From Elmis aenea (Eukaryota > Arthropoda > Insecta > Coleoptera > Elmidae): a DNA stretch of 64,000 nucleotides. The notes beneath the pieces were generated by a model. The model ran no database searches, was not told where the DNA came from, and worked only from the letters and a program-made list of their open reading frames with translations. Position 1 is the stretch's first letter; the number at the start of each line of letters is the position of its first letter. The DNA lies in contig CANTFG010000205.1 in NCBI GenBank assembly GCA_947652605.1, forward strand, positions 62,001-126,000, written 5' to 3'. Both the position numbers and the translations under genes were made by a program. Below, in pieces: positions 22,839-33,900 of this stretch.

Positions 22839-23948
22839 TGCTAGCTCTACACTCTCGCCGAGTGAACGCAAGTCTGTCCGAGCGCGAGAGTGTGGTGGGT
22901 GCGCTCGCCTCGGCTCGTGTTCGCTTGCCTTGACTCGCCGGCGCTCCGTTCCGAGTCGGTATTTGGTGGCGAGTCAAAGGAGGCGAGTGGCGAGTCAAAG
23001 GAGGCGAGTGGCGAGTGCGAGCGACCCATCCACACTCTCACTCACTACTTTATGTTTTTCCAATAAAAATATAAATATAAAAACATTCAACCAAAATTGC
23101 AATGTAAAATATCAAATGTTTTATCAAATTAACTGTCTATTTTTCTGTAAACCTTTATTTTATTATTAGGTATATTGTTGATTTAAAAAAATCTTGAATT
23201 ACAAATTGAGTTTAGTGTACAGGGTAAGTCAGTTTGACTGTCGTACCCCTATAACTTTGTTAATTTAAGAGGAAACCCCTATAAACCTTATATTTTTGTA
23301 AATCGTGGACATTTTTTTACCAAATGACGTACATATGTTTTTTTTACCACGAAATATGTCAGACTGGCGATTGTCTTTTTTTTTTTGTTTGACAAATCAT
23401 GGTATACTTTTTTTTATTGACTCTGATACAGAATTAAATTCTGAATTCAATGGTACATTAAAAAAATAAGCAAACACAGGAAACTTTTTGAGAAAAATAA
23501 GTTTTCAAGTTATTTATTATATTTTATAAAATCGTATTTAACTAAACAAAACACAATCGCTGTAGTAATTGACAATTTTTAACTATGTTTTATTAATTTT
23601 CGACGAAAAATCATTATTATGGTGACAAGTTATACGTACAATGTCAATTACTACAGCGATCGTGTTTTGTTTAGTCAAATACAACAATTTTGTTAAAAAT
23701 AAACAACTTCTAAACTTATTTTTCTCAAAAGTTTTCCTATGTATGGTTATTTTTTTAATGCACTATCGTACTACTATAGTAGCTCACGGCACATAAAGAA
23801 ATAGCAGTAGCAACTTTGACTCGATCCATCTTGGGAGAGTTTTTAAATATTTAAAGAGCCACTCGGCGAGTGCCAGCGAGAGTATGGAAGGTAGTACTCG
23901 TCTAGGCACCACTCGCCGAGTGGCTCGGGCGAGAGTGTAGAGCTAGCA
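22839..23948. mobile_element. PIF/Harbinger-like MITE with GC-rich ends
   Basis: Inverted ends TGCTAGCTCTACACTCTCGC at 22839 and its inverse ending 23948. The 3-base target TAA flanks both sides (22836-22838 and 23949-23951), the usual PIF/Harbinger size. Both ends contain clusters of GGCGAGTGGCGAG-type repeats, much richer in GC than the surroundings. A palindrome fills the middle. Confidence 0.8.
23440..23770. repeat. Palindrome inside the GC-ended MITE
   Basis: Arms around 23447-23580 and 23630-23765 are inverse: GTAGTAATTGACAATTTT near 23562 pairs with the sequence near 23640, and TTGAGAAAAATAAG near 23490 pairs with its inverse near 23720. A foldback-type start, TACAGGGTAAGTCAG at about 23219, may be its original left end, with the matching right end decayed. 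Confidence 0.65.
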
Positions 23949-24005
23949 TAACAGTTTAAGAACAACATTTTTTGGAAATAGAAATAGAGAAGTCCCAAAA
24001 ACAAC

Positions 24006-24472
24006 AAAGTAGAAGTGGTCAAAAAGGTAGTAACTCCGGCACTTTTATACGGGAGTGAAACGTTGGCACTCACAAATAAAAATAGTAGCCGAGTGAATGC
24101 AGCTGAAATGTGCTAAGAAAAAAAAGAAAAAGAAAAAAAAGACAGAATCAGAAACGAAACATATAGAGAACAATTAAAGATAAAATCAGTTGAAACAAAA
24201 ATACAGGAAAGGCAGCTGGGATGGTTGGGTCACATTTATAGGATGAAAGAAGAAAGATTAACCAGAAGAGCATATGAAGCAAGAACACAGGGAAAAAACA
24301 AAAGAGGTAGACCAAGAAAAACCTGGCACGACGAAGTTAAAAAAGCAGCAGCGGATAGAAACATCAAATGGAAAGACATAAAAAGGCTAGCACAAGACAG
24401 AAAAACATGGAAAAAAGTCAGCACAACACAACTCAACAGTCCTACACCTAACAGTAGAAGGACTCATGACTA
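24006..24472 (+). pseudogene. LINE reverse transcriptase, C-terminal fragment
   Basis: The translation VVTPALLYGSETLALTNKN, SRVNAAEM, then after an A-rich frame break QERQLGWLGHIYRMKEERLT, RGRPRKTWHDEV and DRNIKWKDIKRLAQDRKTW matches the familiar C-terminal tail of non-LTR retrotransposon reverse transcriptases (ALLYGSE...LGHVLRM...GRPRKRW..DV). The catalytic YADD part is absent, as expected from 5' truncation. A TAA follows at 24470. I cannot assign the clade. Confidence 0.82.
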
Positions 24473-24723
24473 AATAAATGTGGGAAAATCGAGGATGATA
24501 TTAACAAAGGTTACGAAACAATGTTTTATTAACAAAGAATGCGTAACAAAATGTCTTATTAGCCAATGTTGAGAAACAATGTCTTAACAAAGAATGCGAA
24601 ATAAACGTCTTATTAACAACTGAACAACTTGAGTACAACTTTTACAACTTTCTTCTTCCACGCATCACTTGTAATTAACACCTTTAACTTTCAACTTAAC
24701 CTTTTATACTACTTGTCACACAC

Positions 24724-25357
24724 AGGGTTGTTCTTTTCAATTTTTCGATTGTAATAGATTAGGGAAGAAAACTAATAGATTCCTTCAAAATGTAATAGAT
24801 TTTTTTTTCACTATACAAATGGTACAATCTACATGAAATGCATGAATAGTACGTTCTAGGTCTGTCGCCGTCAGAGTACGCATAGAATTATTGCATTTAC
24901 TAGCCGTTTGAATAAAAGTTATGACGATTACTGTAAAAAAATACTAATAATTAAAAGCGCCACCCACTGATAAAGTCATAAACTAACTCTAGGTACATTC
25001 AAAAATATTGTTTTACTGCGACGAAAAGAGCGCTAAAATGCAAATTTCAAATTTTATTATACGTAAAATTGCTCTATAGGAAACGGACATTGTTAAAAAA
25101 TCGAAAACTGTAAATGTAATAGATTTGCTGCTTTTGTAATAGCGTAATATTTCCATGCTTATGGGTCAATCTAAACAGATGAATCTTCCTTAGGTGTAAA
25201 CTCTTTTTACTGTGGTTACCTTTGTTAATAACAATTATAATCTCAATAGCAACAATGGTAACCACAGTAAAATGTGTTTACACCTAAGGAAGATTCATCT
25301 GTTTAGATTGACCCATTGTAATAGATCTATTACAATTGTAATAGCAGGAACAACCCT
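24724..25357. mobile_element. Non-autonomous inverted-repeat element
   Basis: Short inverted ends AGGGTTGTTC at 24724 and GAACAACCCT at 25357. TGTAATAGAT recurs near both ends. A strong internal hairpin lies at the right: TCTAAACAGATGAATCTTCC near 25173 and its inverse near 25285, flanking GTGGTTACC and its inverse. I could not define a target duplication, so the superfamily is open. Confidence 0.6.
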
Positions 25358-25504
25358 CGTGGCTCTCTCTAACCTCACTTCTTTCTGTCACTCCTCGCTC
25401 TTCGCTCTGCTTCTCGCGCCACCTCTGTCTTTCTGCTAAACCCGCGAAATCCCACATAAATAATAAATAATGTTTGAAAAAACATTTTAAAGAACATCTA
25501 GACT

Positions 25505-25853
25505 AGGGTTGCCAGATGTCCCGTATACAGGACTGTCCCATATTTTACATAAAATTTTGCTGTCCTGTATTGTACTTGGCGAGACAGCCTTATGCCTTAT
25601 TTTAAGGAAAAGATAAAATTATTATTTTAAATATTCTTTCGAATAACTATTCTCAAATTGATTTGTAAATTATAAAAACTGACAACTCGAGTAAGTTTGC
25701 AGTAAAAATATAAGTTTAATTAATATGATAGACAAAACAGTACAATAATAGTACATTAGAGTTGCAAAATAGAAAAATGTTATTTATTAAATTGTTTGGG
25801 GCTCGCAGTAGCTTTTTTTCCCGTACATGGTTTTCAAAATCTAGCAACCTTAA
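25505..25853. mobile_element. hAT-type MITE
   Basis: Ends AGGGTTGCCAGA at 25505 and TCTAGCAACCTTAA at 25853 are imperfect inverse copies. The flanking 8-mers TCTAGACT (25497-25504) and TCTAGAGT (25854-25861) match at 7 of 8. No coding content. Confidence 0.65.
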
Positions 25854-25861
25854 TCTAGAGT

Positions 25862-26394
25862 AATTTTAAGATTCTTTTATCCCCTTGCTAAAGTATATGT
25901 TTACTTTTAAAATTAATCACTTCAATAATTCAAACATTTATCAACTGAATTAAATCATGATAATTATTTTCTGTAAAACTTTGTTGCTTAGCAAATGCAT
26001 CAATTAGAAAAGTCATTATAGTGACAATAATCTGTTTAAAATATGACACAATGACATTAGTTGTTTGTACGTGAAATTTAGAATTATCTTTGCTTTGTCA
26101 TTTTATGCTGTGCACAGACCTATCCTAATAATAATAAATACTTATTGTTTTGATTTGAATACTTAAAAAATAAATGAAAATTAAAATAATTGAAAAATTC
26201 AGTTGGAACGTTGGAAGCTGAACTATGTAATTGTAAATGTATCAGATGTTGTGTTGGAAATATCATTATGCTGATGAGTTTTCTGGTCAAAATAATTTGA
26301 GTTTATTTTATTGCTTTTCAACTGGAATATAAATTCTGTTGTAATTGTAACAGTTCACCGTAACAATTGTCTGGTAACCACCTTCTCAACTGCG
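25862..26394. other. No gene recognised
   Basis: AT-rich intergenic sequence with nothing I can support. Confidence 0.5.
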
Positions 26395-26402
26395 ATGGCA
26401 AG

Positions 26403-27320
26403 TAGGGATTGTAAATTTACCGACTTTTTGAATTACCAGTAATTCGGTAAAATTTTCAATCAAAACCGGTTTACCGGTAATTTACCGGTAAACCATAATA
26501 TTATATACATTTATATTATATTTTTTCCTTTTTAGATTTTTGCGGTTACTAAGATTTTTAATATAGTTTTCGGAGTTTATCCGCATATCCCTATAGGGAT
26601 AGCTTGCCGAAACGTCGAGCCAATTTAAATATTACGCGGATAAACTCCGAAAACCGTATTAAATATATATATATTTATATATATTTACATATTTATTATG
26701 GAACTGATTGGGATAGTTGAAGCCTAACTATCAGTTTCATACAATATATCAGTTAAAAACAGCCATCAACGTAATATTTTTTTATATAATAATGATATAA
26801 TAGAACATAAAATAGGAATATATAATACATAAATATAAAATAAAAATATTACAAAAAATATAATCCAGCATTACAAAAAACACATGAAAATATAACTATT
26901 CTGAACATAAAATATAAAATGATATAACGTAAACGTAACGTATTATCAAACTATTAACAATTTTTTTTACTTTAAACTTTTCTTAAAAAATAAGCTCGTA
27001 GAAAACATAATTTTATTAAACTGTTGTTTCCTAATTGCGACTTAATTTTTGTAGAAAACAATCCAGCCGCGGAAAAAGCTTTTTCGGATTCTACACTTGT
27101 TGGTCAAGTAGTGATTAAACAATCATATGCCATTTGTATATATTTCCCCCTATTTTTTCTCCTTGAAAATACGTCAATTCTTTTTGATTATTTGATTTTT
27201 ATCTTGATTCGAAAAATATTGTAAAATTACCGGAATTACCGGTAAAAAATTTGCAAATTACCGGTAAAATTTGAAGAGCGTTTTTTGCGATTTACCGGTT
27301 TACCGGTATTACAATCCCTA
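26403..27320. mobile_element. hAT element with TTACCGGT subterminal repeats
   Basis: Inverted ends TAGGGATTGTAA at 26403 and TTACAATCCCTA at 27320. Target 8-mers ATGGCAAG (26395-26402) and ATGGCAAA (27321-27328) match at 7 of 8. TTACCGGT and ACCGGT repeats cluster at both ends, as in hAT transposase-binding regions. A scrap reading FVENNPAAEKAFSDSTLVGQ near 27047-27106 resembles the conserved AAERxFS segment of hAT transposases. An unrelated hairpin lies at about 26570-26658. Confidence 0.8.
26570..26658. repeat. Stem-loop with GCCGAAACGTCG in the loop
   Basis: TTTTCGGAGTTTATCCGC near 26572 pairs with GCGGATAAACTCCGAAAA ending near 26656. The loop holds a small second hairpin (ATCCCTATAGGGAT) and GCCGAAACGTCGAG. 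It sits inside the hAT element at 26403-27320. Confidence 0.7.
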
Positions 27321-27328
27321 ATGGCAAA

Positions 27329-27891
27329 GCTTGTAAATGCCTTCCGGGAATGAATAGTAAATTCCAGTACTTTGTTTTATAAAGGTTGCTTAATTTAAAG
27401 TATTTTAAAAACAATAGTATTAAAGTGCCAAAAAAATATAGTGAAAAGTGACTATTAGTTTTAAACATTGATTAGCTAGACATGTACATATGTGAACTGC
27501 ATAGTAAGTGCCATTTTTAAGTTAATGTTGACTCGAAATAGAATAAGAATACGTTAAAAACAATATTATAAAAAATCAAAATAAGAATCTATTTTGGATG
27601 GTTATTGATGTCCCTGCTACATAAATGATGCATTTTATATTTCACTATGTTCCATGGTTTTAGTGCATGTTTACAATTTATTTACAGACGAGTGTTATCG
27701 TTGCAATATTATTTTGTGGAACATGTTAAAACTACTACGTGATTTAACTCAGTAAATCTTACATCCTATTATTATTCATTTTTAATGGAATATAAATAAC
27801 GAATTTATTATATAATTGTTCCAATTTTGGCACAATGTTGAATGTGAAAAAGCTTTTAAATGAAAATATTAATGTTTAAATTTTGTTTTAG
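27329..27891. other. Sequence just upstream of the NUAK start exon
   Basis: AT-rich, ending in the acceptor TTTTGTTTTAG at 27891. If the NUAK gene has an upstream untranslated exon, this is the end of intron 1. No other feature seen. Confidence 0.5.
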
Positions 27892-27993
27892 CAAAATGGT
27901 CGTTGGAGAGCCAAACGTTAATAACATCATGGGAGGTATACAAAATACAGGGGGAGTTCGACTACATATTCATAGAAAAAAATTAAAACAAAG
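27892..27993 (+). CDS. Nuak: NUAK coding exon 1 (start codon)
   Basis: Acceptor TTTTGTTTTAG at 27891, ATG at 27896 in the context CAAAATGG, donor AAAG|GTAAGT at 27993. It encodes [14 protein letters not shown], then [12 protein letters not shown]. The [11 protein letters not shown] junction with exon 2 parallels the HxHNLKHRYEL lead-in of vertebrate NUAK1, supporting this start. An in-frame ATG twelve codons later is an alternative start. Confidence 0.85.
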
Positions 27994-30900
27994 GTAAGTT
28001 TACTAACATGTTTAGGGCGATTGAACTGCATTGCAGGGTTAAAACTTAACAAAAATAAATTTAACGTACTAATAAATTTGTTTTTAAAGTTATAGTATCA
28101 CAATGTTTTATAATTACTTGGCAGTCTCATGTACGCGTACCATCAATTTGGCCTATAGCCAAAATTAATAGCAGCCAATAAACTTTTATTTAATACCTAC
28201 TGCAAGATTTGTTTCTATTAGTTTTTTACATAAATCTTGTACTTTTTTGCAGATCACCTTGAAATTATTTGTTTTTTAAACAATTCTTTTTTTAAAATGC
28301 AGAAATTGTAGGTATTTTTGTGTTAAGTTTAATAGTAGCGTTTGTTGTATCAAACAAGCATTTTTTTAATCAGAATAGTAATATATAAACAAGATTCGTA
28401 ATTTGTATGATTTTTATTGATCATTTATTTTATGGATTAATGAACTCAGTCAGTGATTATGAGGTTCAGTTTATTTGTGTTTTATTTTACTACCAACTTA
28501 AAAAAATACATGAAAATAATTTTTAGTTTTAGGTGTGGTATGATGTTTATTTAATTTTTATAATAGGTCTGTTCCAACAGGGCTAAAACAATCCAATTAA
28601 CTATCAGGATTCTGCGCACTATTGATATAGCGTGCCATTATAGTCTTTAATGGCACGCTATATCGATAGTGCACAGAATCCTGATAGTTTATTGGATTGT
28701 AATAGCCCTGTTGGAACAGACCTAATGTAAATTTTTTATGACGAGCTGTGGTTATGTTGGTCTAAACAGGGAAAATTGTCAAATAAGAATTTAAAAATTA
28801 ACCAATTCTTATCTCATTGTTTTATGGATTGTGAGGTCGTTCCAGAAAATAACAGTTAAATGGCTTGATCTTTGTAAAATCAAATTGATTTCAAGCGTTA
28901 TATCGTTCAAACTCAAATTTTAAGAAATTATAATTAGCAAACCGATGCTTATTTTGCCCTTGTGCTATGTAGTTACAATTTTGAAAGGTATTTATTTCAA
29001 GTAAATTTACTATTAATAGTTCAAAATTGTCGACTGTTGTATTAAAATTTAATATGCTTTTCATTAATAGATTGAAGGATACAAAGCAAGTGAATTGTAG
29101 TTTATTCGAATCTCTATAATATAGATTTAATTTTGTAACAAGTAAAATGATGTGTCAAATATTTGGCAATCAGTACAATAAAAGCTTTATCCTTCGGACT
29201 TAGTTCATTACCAACACCACTCATAGTTTTAATAACCAGTGGCGCATTATGATAAATAGACGCATTGAATGTTTATTTAGTTTTTAAAGGCATTTATTGT
29301 AATAAAATTTAAGGTGAATAAGTTTTTTTTAAATAAAATTTAAGCAAATTTATTAGCAACAAATCTACTGCTAGTTTAAACAAAAACAAAGTTTATGTGT
29401 TTTAAAATCTTTAAAACAGTTTTGGCCTATTTTTTCAACATTAGTAAATGTGTTTACATACTCACATTTTATACATACGTATATTGGTTAGATTTAAAAA
29501 AAATTGAAATATTCAGAATTGATTATTAGCTAAGCGTTTAAGTCTGTCAATTTCTATTTTAAAAATTAGGTTAGTACAAAATATAATACCAGTAAAAAGT
29601 TGTCGATAGGTGTTATTTTTTATGATTGATTTTATTTTCTAGTGTTGTTATTATAGTGTAGGTACAGATTATGCCAACAGAAAAATTAATAATATTTAAA
29701 GTATTGTTTGTGACAGGTTAAACTACAAACGAATAAATGATGGTTAATTGTTGGCATGATACGTAGGCAGAATTTTTTAAGTAATAAGAACTTTTATACA
29801 TTGTGATACATCAAAAATCTTTTCAACTCATTTTGAAAATAAATATTAACTTGATAATATTGTGTTAAAAGGTTTTGGTTTAAGGTGACATTTTTGTACA
29901 TATTAAACAATTTAGTAAGATTTTGTATATGGATGTTTTGAAAACTTTATAATATAATCTAGTTTACATTTTTGTCAGTGTTATTTCTTTTTTTGTTGTT
30001 GAAATAAAGCAAGAGAATTGTTAAAAGGTATTTCTTAAACAGTTCCAATATAATTTGTGATCGGTGGATTTATTAAAAAACTTGAGTGACAAATAAAACA
30101 AAATATTTCAATGTTATTTCATTATTGCTTGAATTTAACAGATTTTTTTATCAACAGATTAGTATATTTACGAATAAAAATTCATATAAATAAAATCCTT
30201 TAAAAAACAAATTTTTTTAAATTTGAGGCGTTTGAAATCCGAGGCTTCTGGTCAATTGCTTAAAACATTTAACGTGATTATTATCGACTGTGCTGCATGT
30301 AACCGATAATAATGGTGTTCGTAAGATCACAAACTGTAAATTATCTTTTTTGTCTTCACCTTTTAGCTTTTTTTGTATCACAAATCTTTCAGTTTTAGTG
30401 AAATGTATTCAAAAATTTAATGCATTTAAATATATTTTTTTAAATAATTTTTTATTTATGCTGATCGATACATTTTTAAATTATAAATTTGGAATCGAGG
30501 AACTTTGATTGATACATTTTTTAGGTTTGATATAATTAAAAAATTAGGACAGGGAACCTACGGTAAGGTCCAGTTAGGTATAAACAAAGAAACAGGGCAA
30601 GAAGTAGCAATAAAAACAATAAAAAAATCTAAAATAGAAACAGAGGCTGATCTTATTAGGATAAGAAGAGAAATTCAAATTATGTCCTCGGTACAACATC
30701 CAAACATAATTCATATATATGAAGGTATGTATTTTGTTGTTATTTATTTATACACTTCCAATATGTCTGTGATTTGTATTTTAGTGTTTGAGAATAGAGA
30801 AAAAATGGTGCTAGTTATGGAATATGCCGCTGGAGGAGAATTATATGATTATTTATCTGAACGGAAAATATTAGTTGAAGAAGAGGCAAGGAGGATATTC

Positions 30901-33900
30901 AGACAAATCTCAACTGCATGTTATTATTGCCATAAACATAAAATTTGTCATAGGGATTTAAAATTAGAAAATATTTTATTAGACGAGCATGGAAATGCTA
31001 AGGTAAGCATTGTTGAAAATCATTTTGTTTATGAGTTTTAAACATAATTGTAGTACAATATTCTACAGATAATTCTAAGGATGTATACAGGGTGTAGAAT
31101 TGCATCACGCAACATAGTAATATCAATGGTGAAATTTTAAAAGTTGTATAATCGTAATTATTTTAGAAAAAAAAGTTTTTGTAGAGAAAAATTCTGTGTC
31201 TATAAATATAATCAATATTATTTTTAGTTTTTCAATAACTGAAAATTGAGAAAAGTGCAAAACAGGGTTTTGACAAAACTCTGTAGTGTCTTGGAATTAT
31301 GCTGCAACCTCTACCCAGCCTAATGTCACATATATGTGACAATTATTCTTAATTGTCGTTCATATTTTATACAATTAATTATGTTTTTATTGAAATGAAA
31401 TCATAATCTTGTTCTACTTAATAATAATCTACGAATATTACATGTGAACTTCGAGTCAAAGTGACAGTATATAGAAGAGAAAACAGCGTTTTGCAATTTT
31501 CTCAATTTTCAGTTACTGGAAAACTAAAAATTAGTATTGATTTTATCTATAGACACAGAATTTTTCTCTACAAAAAACCTAATTGCACTTTTTTTTCTAA
31601 AATAATTAGAGAAGATATTATACAACTTTTAAAATTTTACCATTGAAATTGCTATGTTGCGTAATCCAAATCTACACCCTGTATGTTAACATTTACAACT
31701 TAATTTGATCTAAAATCTGTTCGTAGCACTGTATAAACTAAATTGTAACAGTGTCAGTGGTTTAAGCTGGTAAACCTGCTTTGAGTAATCTTATGATATT
31801 ATTGACTTAAGATCGGTAAATAAATAATCACATGAATTTATTTATTTTACTGAAGTTTGCTAAATTAAAATACTGAGAATCTATATGCAGACGGGTTGGA
31901 ATTTAAGGACAGTCTTACTTGTCATTAGAGGTGAAGAATTCATTTAAATTTGCTGAAGTTCATAAAGTTATTGATAATATTATAAACAGATTTCAGTTAT
32001 CTGCAACAGGCACAAAAACTGAAAAAATCCAAAAAACTGACTTTTATTTCTGTGAAACGTGTTTGTTCATGTATATTTTAAAATTTCATGTTACCTTTTT
32101 CATAACTTTTTATTTTTGCTGTGGTGATTCAGTTTTGTTTTTTTGACATTGGCCTTTTTATTTCATTGTTTGTTAGGTCTTTTTTTTTAAATTTTAAAAA
32201 TGTATCACTTAATTATATTACTTAAATGAATGAAGGAGATATTGTGAAAAAGTTTTGCAATATCAAGATACCCTTGTAAAGAATCAAAAGGTACTTTGGT
32301 AAAAAAAATTGTAAGAAATGTAATTATTTTAAAGCTATCCAGTGCCTTTTTCTTTATCTCTATTTGTACTTATTCTCTTAAAGAATATTTACTTTTCTTT
32401 TTGCAGAAAATTTCCTTTTGATTCAGAACATTAACCAAAGTTTATGTTAAGCATTTTTACATCAATCATTGTAATAATTTTAGTACTTCAAAATTAACAA
32501 CTGCTAGTCCTCATGTTGTTGATTGGAGGAAAGAACTTCTAATGACATTTTTTTAAACACATTTTATTGTATTTTAAAATGATTTTTAGATTGCCGATTT
32601 TGGTTTATCAAATGTTTTCGACGACCAACGATTGTTAGCAACGTTCTGCGGATCTCCACTTTACGCTTCACCGGAAATAGTTAAAGGTACACCGTATCAA
32701 GGACCAGAAGTAGATTGTTGGTCGTTAGGAGTGCTATTGTATACACTAGTCTATGGTGCTATGCCATTTGATGGCAGTAACTTTAAACGCCTTGTTAAAC
32801 AGATCTCACAAGGGGATTATTTTGAACCTAAAAAACCTAGTCGTAAGTGTAATTGATAATACTTTTTTAAATTATTTTATGTTACTTACAATCTGTTCCA
32901 TAAATAAACAATAAGTAAATGTTTTAAGAGGATAGTAAATTATGTTTTGCTTAAATGATAAATTAATATTAGTAAAGACAGCAATTGAAAATAATTTTAA
33001 AATTTTCTATGATATTGATTCGAAGATGATATATTCATTTATTTATTCTCAGATACATACATTTACGTTGTAACAGTAATAAATTGTTTAAAAATTTTCC
33101 ATTAAAAATTTGAATTGCGAAATAAAAATAGTCATAAAAGTGTTTGCTGCATAAACTTAATCGTATGAACATGATAACATAAGAAAAGTTTTAATTTCAT
33201 TGTAATTTATTGCTTAAATGATTTTTGACTAAAATGATATTAAATGTGCTTTATTTTATTACAGGAGCTTCACCATTAATTAGGGAAATGTTAACAGTTA
33301 ATCCTAGAAGTAGAGCAAATATAGAAAAAATATGTGCACATTGGTGGGTCAACGAAGGCTATGACGATTCATGCTTAGAAATATCCGAAGACTTAGCTAA
33401 TCAAACTCCAGTTCGATTGGACTTGTTACTTTCCTTAGCCCCTCCACCTCCTCAATTAGAAAGTGAAAAATTACTTGTTACTGGAGAGGTTGTGTTTGTA
33501 AATCAGTATGGTTATCATTTTTATAAACTTTTATGTTTTTTAGATTCCAGAGGAAAGTACAAATGCTGAAGGAGCAGCTCCTACAAGATCACAGTCTGTT
33601 GGTAGCATAATGGAACTTTCACATGCAGCAGAGCGTAGAATAAAAGAGATGATGACAGATGAAGCTAAAGTGTCTCCGAAACGGAAACTAGAAACGACAG
33701 GCAGCACGGATCAAGCAAATTTGTCGAAAGAAGGGGTTAAAAGGAAAGAAAAAATTGTGAAAGAAAACACTGTTGCAGATATTACTGTGAAGACTCCAAT
33801 ACAAGAAAATCCTTCCTTAGAAGATGCAAGCATGGCTGAAGCCGCTCCATTAAATAAAAGTCTCACGCAAACGTTATCACGGGAAATGGATGTCGAACAA

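Noticed and set aside
22810..23041. Overlapping GC-rich reading frames on both strands
   Set aside because: Produced by GGCGAGTGGCGAG repeats at the end of the MITE at 22839; no protein family resemblance.
26590..26640. Possible hammerhead ribozyme suggested by CCGAAACGTCG
   Set aside because: The required CUGANGA box is not found at the right place; kept only as a stem-loop.
30725..30784. Continuous reading through NUAK intron 2
   Set aside because: The 60 bases are open but inserting them breaks the IYEVFEN kinase alignment, and good GT and AG sites bound them.
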